From positions 1 to 6,958 of the forward strand of contig CAMLEF010000249.1 in NCBI GenBank assembly GCA_946478675.1: a DNA stretch of 6,958 bases, written 5' to 3'. The DNA comes from an uncultured Flavobacteriales bacterium. Lineage in GTDB: Bacteria > Bacteroidota > Bacteroidia > Palsa-965. The notes below the pieces were generated by a model. That model saw nothing but the letters and a program-made list of their open reading frames with translations. It ran no database searches and was not told the origin of the DNA. Within the stretch, counting starts at the first letter, position 1, and each line of letters opens with the position of its first letter. Both the position numbers and the translations under genes were made by a program. Positions 5,910 through 6,958 of this stretch are shown piece by piece.

Positions 5910-6958
5910 TCGAAATCTTTTCGGTCGGGATCCACGAGCACGGCGGCGTCATCGAATTTTGCGGCGATGATGATGCTGCCGCTGCTGTCGATGTAACCGT
6001 ATTTACCTTCTTCGCGGAACACGGCGTATCCGTTCACGAGCGGGCGCAGCTCTTCGAATTTCGGTTCGATGACGACGTGGCCGGTCGAATCGACGATACC
6101 GTATTTTTTGTGCTTGAGGATCGTGGCGTAGCCGTTGAAGAAAACGCCGATGCTGTCGTATTCCGCCGGCAGCAGAAATTTCCCGGTCGTGTCGATGAGC
6201 CCGCTTCGCCCGTTCTCCGTCACCATTGCGCGGCCGTTGAAGAAATAAATGCTGTGATCGGAAGCCGCGGGATAAATGCTGGCGCCGTTGATGTAGAAGC
6301 AGCCGTTCTTGCCGTTCACTTCGACGGTAAAAAAGTTTTTCTGCAAATGGAAAACTTCGTCGTACGCTACCGGCAGGATCGCATTGCCGAGCGAATCGAC
6401 GACGCCTGTTTTTCCCTGCTCGTCTTTCGCCTGGTAATAACCGTCGCCGAGGTTGAAGAAGAAATCGTATTTCGGCTCGATGATGAATTTCCCGGTGCGG
6501 TCGATCAGTCCGTATTTGTCGTTGACGCTTGCGATGGCGCGGTTGTTTTCGAAATCATCGGCCACGTCGAACTGCGGCGGAATCACACGGTTGCCGGTCG
6601 CATCGAGATAGCCGTATTTTCCGTCCATGGAACGGCAGCGCGCGAGGCCATCGTGAAAACGATACATGCCGGAACCGGCCCCGAGATCTTTCACCAGGAT
6701 ATTTCCGGTCTTGTCGATGATGGACGTGTTGCTGCCGGCATGCACGATGGCTTTTCCTTCGCTGAACGCAACGGCGTAATCGTACTGCGGCGCAATGATC
6801 ATTTTCCCGTCGCGGTCGCAGTAGCCGTAATTTTCACCGACACGCACGCGGAACATTCCGTCGCCGTAAACAGGAAGCTCTTCGAAAGCCGGTTCGGCGA
6901 TAATCTTCCCGGCAGTATCGATGATGCCGTATTTTCCCGGCGGCGTCGGTTCGGGGCC
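5906..6958 (-). CDS. WG-repeat protein, 5' end beyond the window
   Basis: The reading frame stays open to the right edge, so the start lies outside the window; ATG 6854-6856 is an internal Met inside a repeat. The visible 350 codons consist of about ten tandem units of 32-37 residues of the form GKYGYID-x-x-G-x-x-I-x-P-x-F/Y-D, then a hydrophobic and aromatic part ending in G-x-A-x-V. Good units begin at GKYGIIDTAGK, GKYGYLDATGN, DKYGLIDRTGK, KYGIVDSTGH and GKYGYIDSSGS. Two units are degenerate: SNTSIIDKTGN, and GKNGCFYINGA, which lacks the Asp. The last is cut short before DPDRKDFE-stop. These are WG (KWG) beta-rich repeats, common in Bacteroidota, usually in exported proteins and of poorly known role. 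No signal peptide can be judged because the N-terminus is missing. The stop TGA overlaps the ATG of the membrane-protein gene by 4 bases, showing a shared operon. Confidence 0.9.
   Translation of the reverse strand, partial: GPEPTPPGKYGIIDTAGKIIAEPAFEELPVYGDGMFRVRVGENYGYCDRDGKMIIAPQYDYAVAFSEGKAIVHAGSNTSIIDKTGNILVKDLGAGSGMYRFHDGLARCRSMDGKYGYLDATGNRVIPPQFDVADDFENNRAIASVNDKYGLIDRTGKFIIEPKYDFFFNLGDGYYQAKDEQGKTGVVDSLGNAILPVAYDEVFHLQKNFFTVEVNGKNGCFYINGASIYPAASDHSIYFFNGRAMVTENGRSGLIDTTGKFLLPAEYDSIGVFFNGYATILKHKKYGIVDSTGHVVIEPKFEELRPLVNGYAVFREEGKYGYIDSSGSIIIAAKFDDAAVLVDPDRKDFE

Noticed and set aside
4977..5996. A 339-codon plus-strand open frame, and a 345-codon minus-strand frame at 4504-5541, over the membrane-protein gene
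   Set aside because: Both overlap a gene with clear membrane topology. Their translations are Arg/His/Ala-rich with no recognisable domain, typical of shadow frames.

Overview
The window looks like a piece of a moderately GC-rich Bacteroidota chromosome, probably from the Chitinophagales side of the phylum. Three things point there. Two promoter-like sites match the Bacteroidota -7 consensus TAnnTTTG. Clear Shine-Dalgarno sequences are missing before the starts. The gene families are typical of the phylum: a UvrD/PcrA helicase, a 63-residue cold-shock protein with the VKFFNETKGFGFI signature, a small secreted barrel-like protein, a GT-C-like membrane protein and a WG-repeat protein. The genus cannot be fixed from this sequence.

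Layout from left to right. Positions 1-333 hold no intact gene. They contain two near-identical long hairpins (98-160 and 274-326) and, between them, a decayed second copy of the last 68 bp of the neighbouring helicase gene (178-245). The helicase gene uvrD/pcrA (334-2739, minus) follows, with a GTG start, a likely promoter at 2789-2796 and a perfect DnaA-box 9-mer at 2823-2831. A divergent gene for a small exported protein of unknown function (2912-3460, plus) comes next. Behind it lies an elaborate structured element (3481-3581) followed by a terminator-like stem and T run. A cold-shock gene on the minus strand (3746-3937) has its own promoter (3966-3973) and terminator (3681-3721). The right third is a minus-strand operon read from the right edge: a WG-repeat protein (5' end cut off by the window) overlaps by 4 bases the start of a 626-residue multi-pass membrane protein that resembles GT-C glycosyltransferases and carries a C-terminal beta-rich extramembrane domain.

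The genes do not form one pathway. The helicase serves DNA repair and replication, the cold-shock protein handles RNA, and the WG-repeat/GT-C pair is probably an envelope unit. The most unusual content is non-coding: the tandem helicase tail with its paired hairpins, and the structured element at 3481-3581, whose long arms match through Watson-Crick pairs interrupted only by A.G and G.A oppositions. I see no mobile element, CRISPR array, tRNA or rRNA. I found no convincing new multi-gene system.
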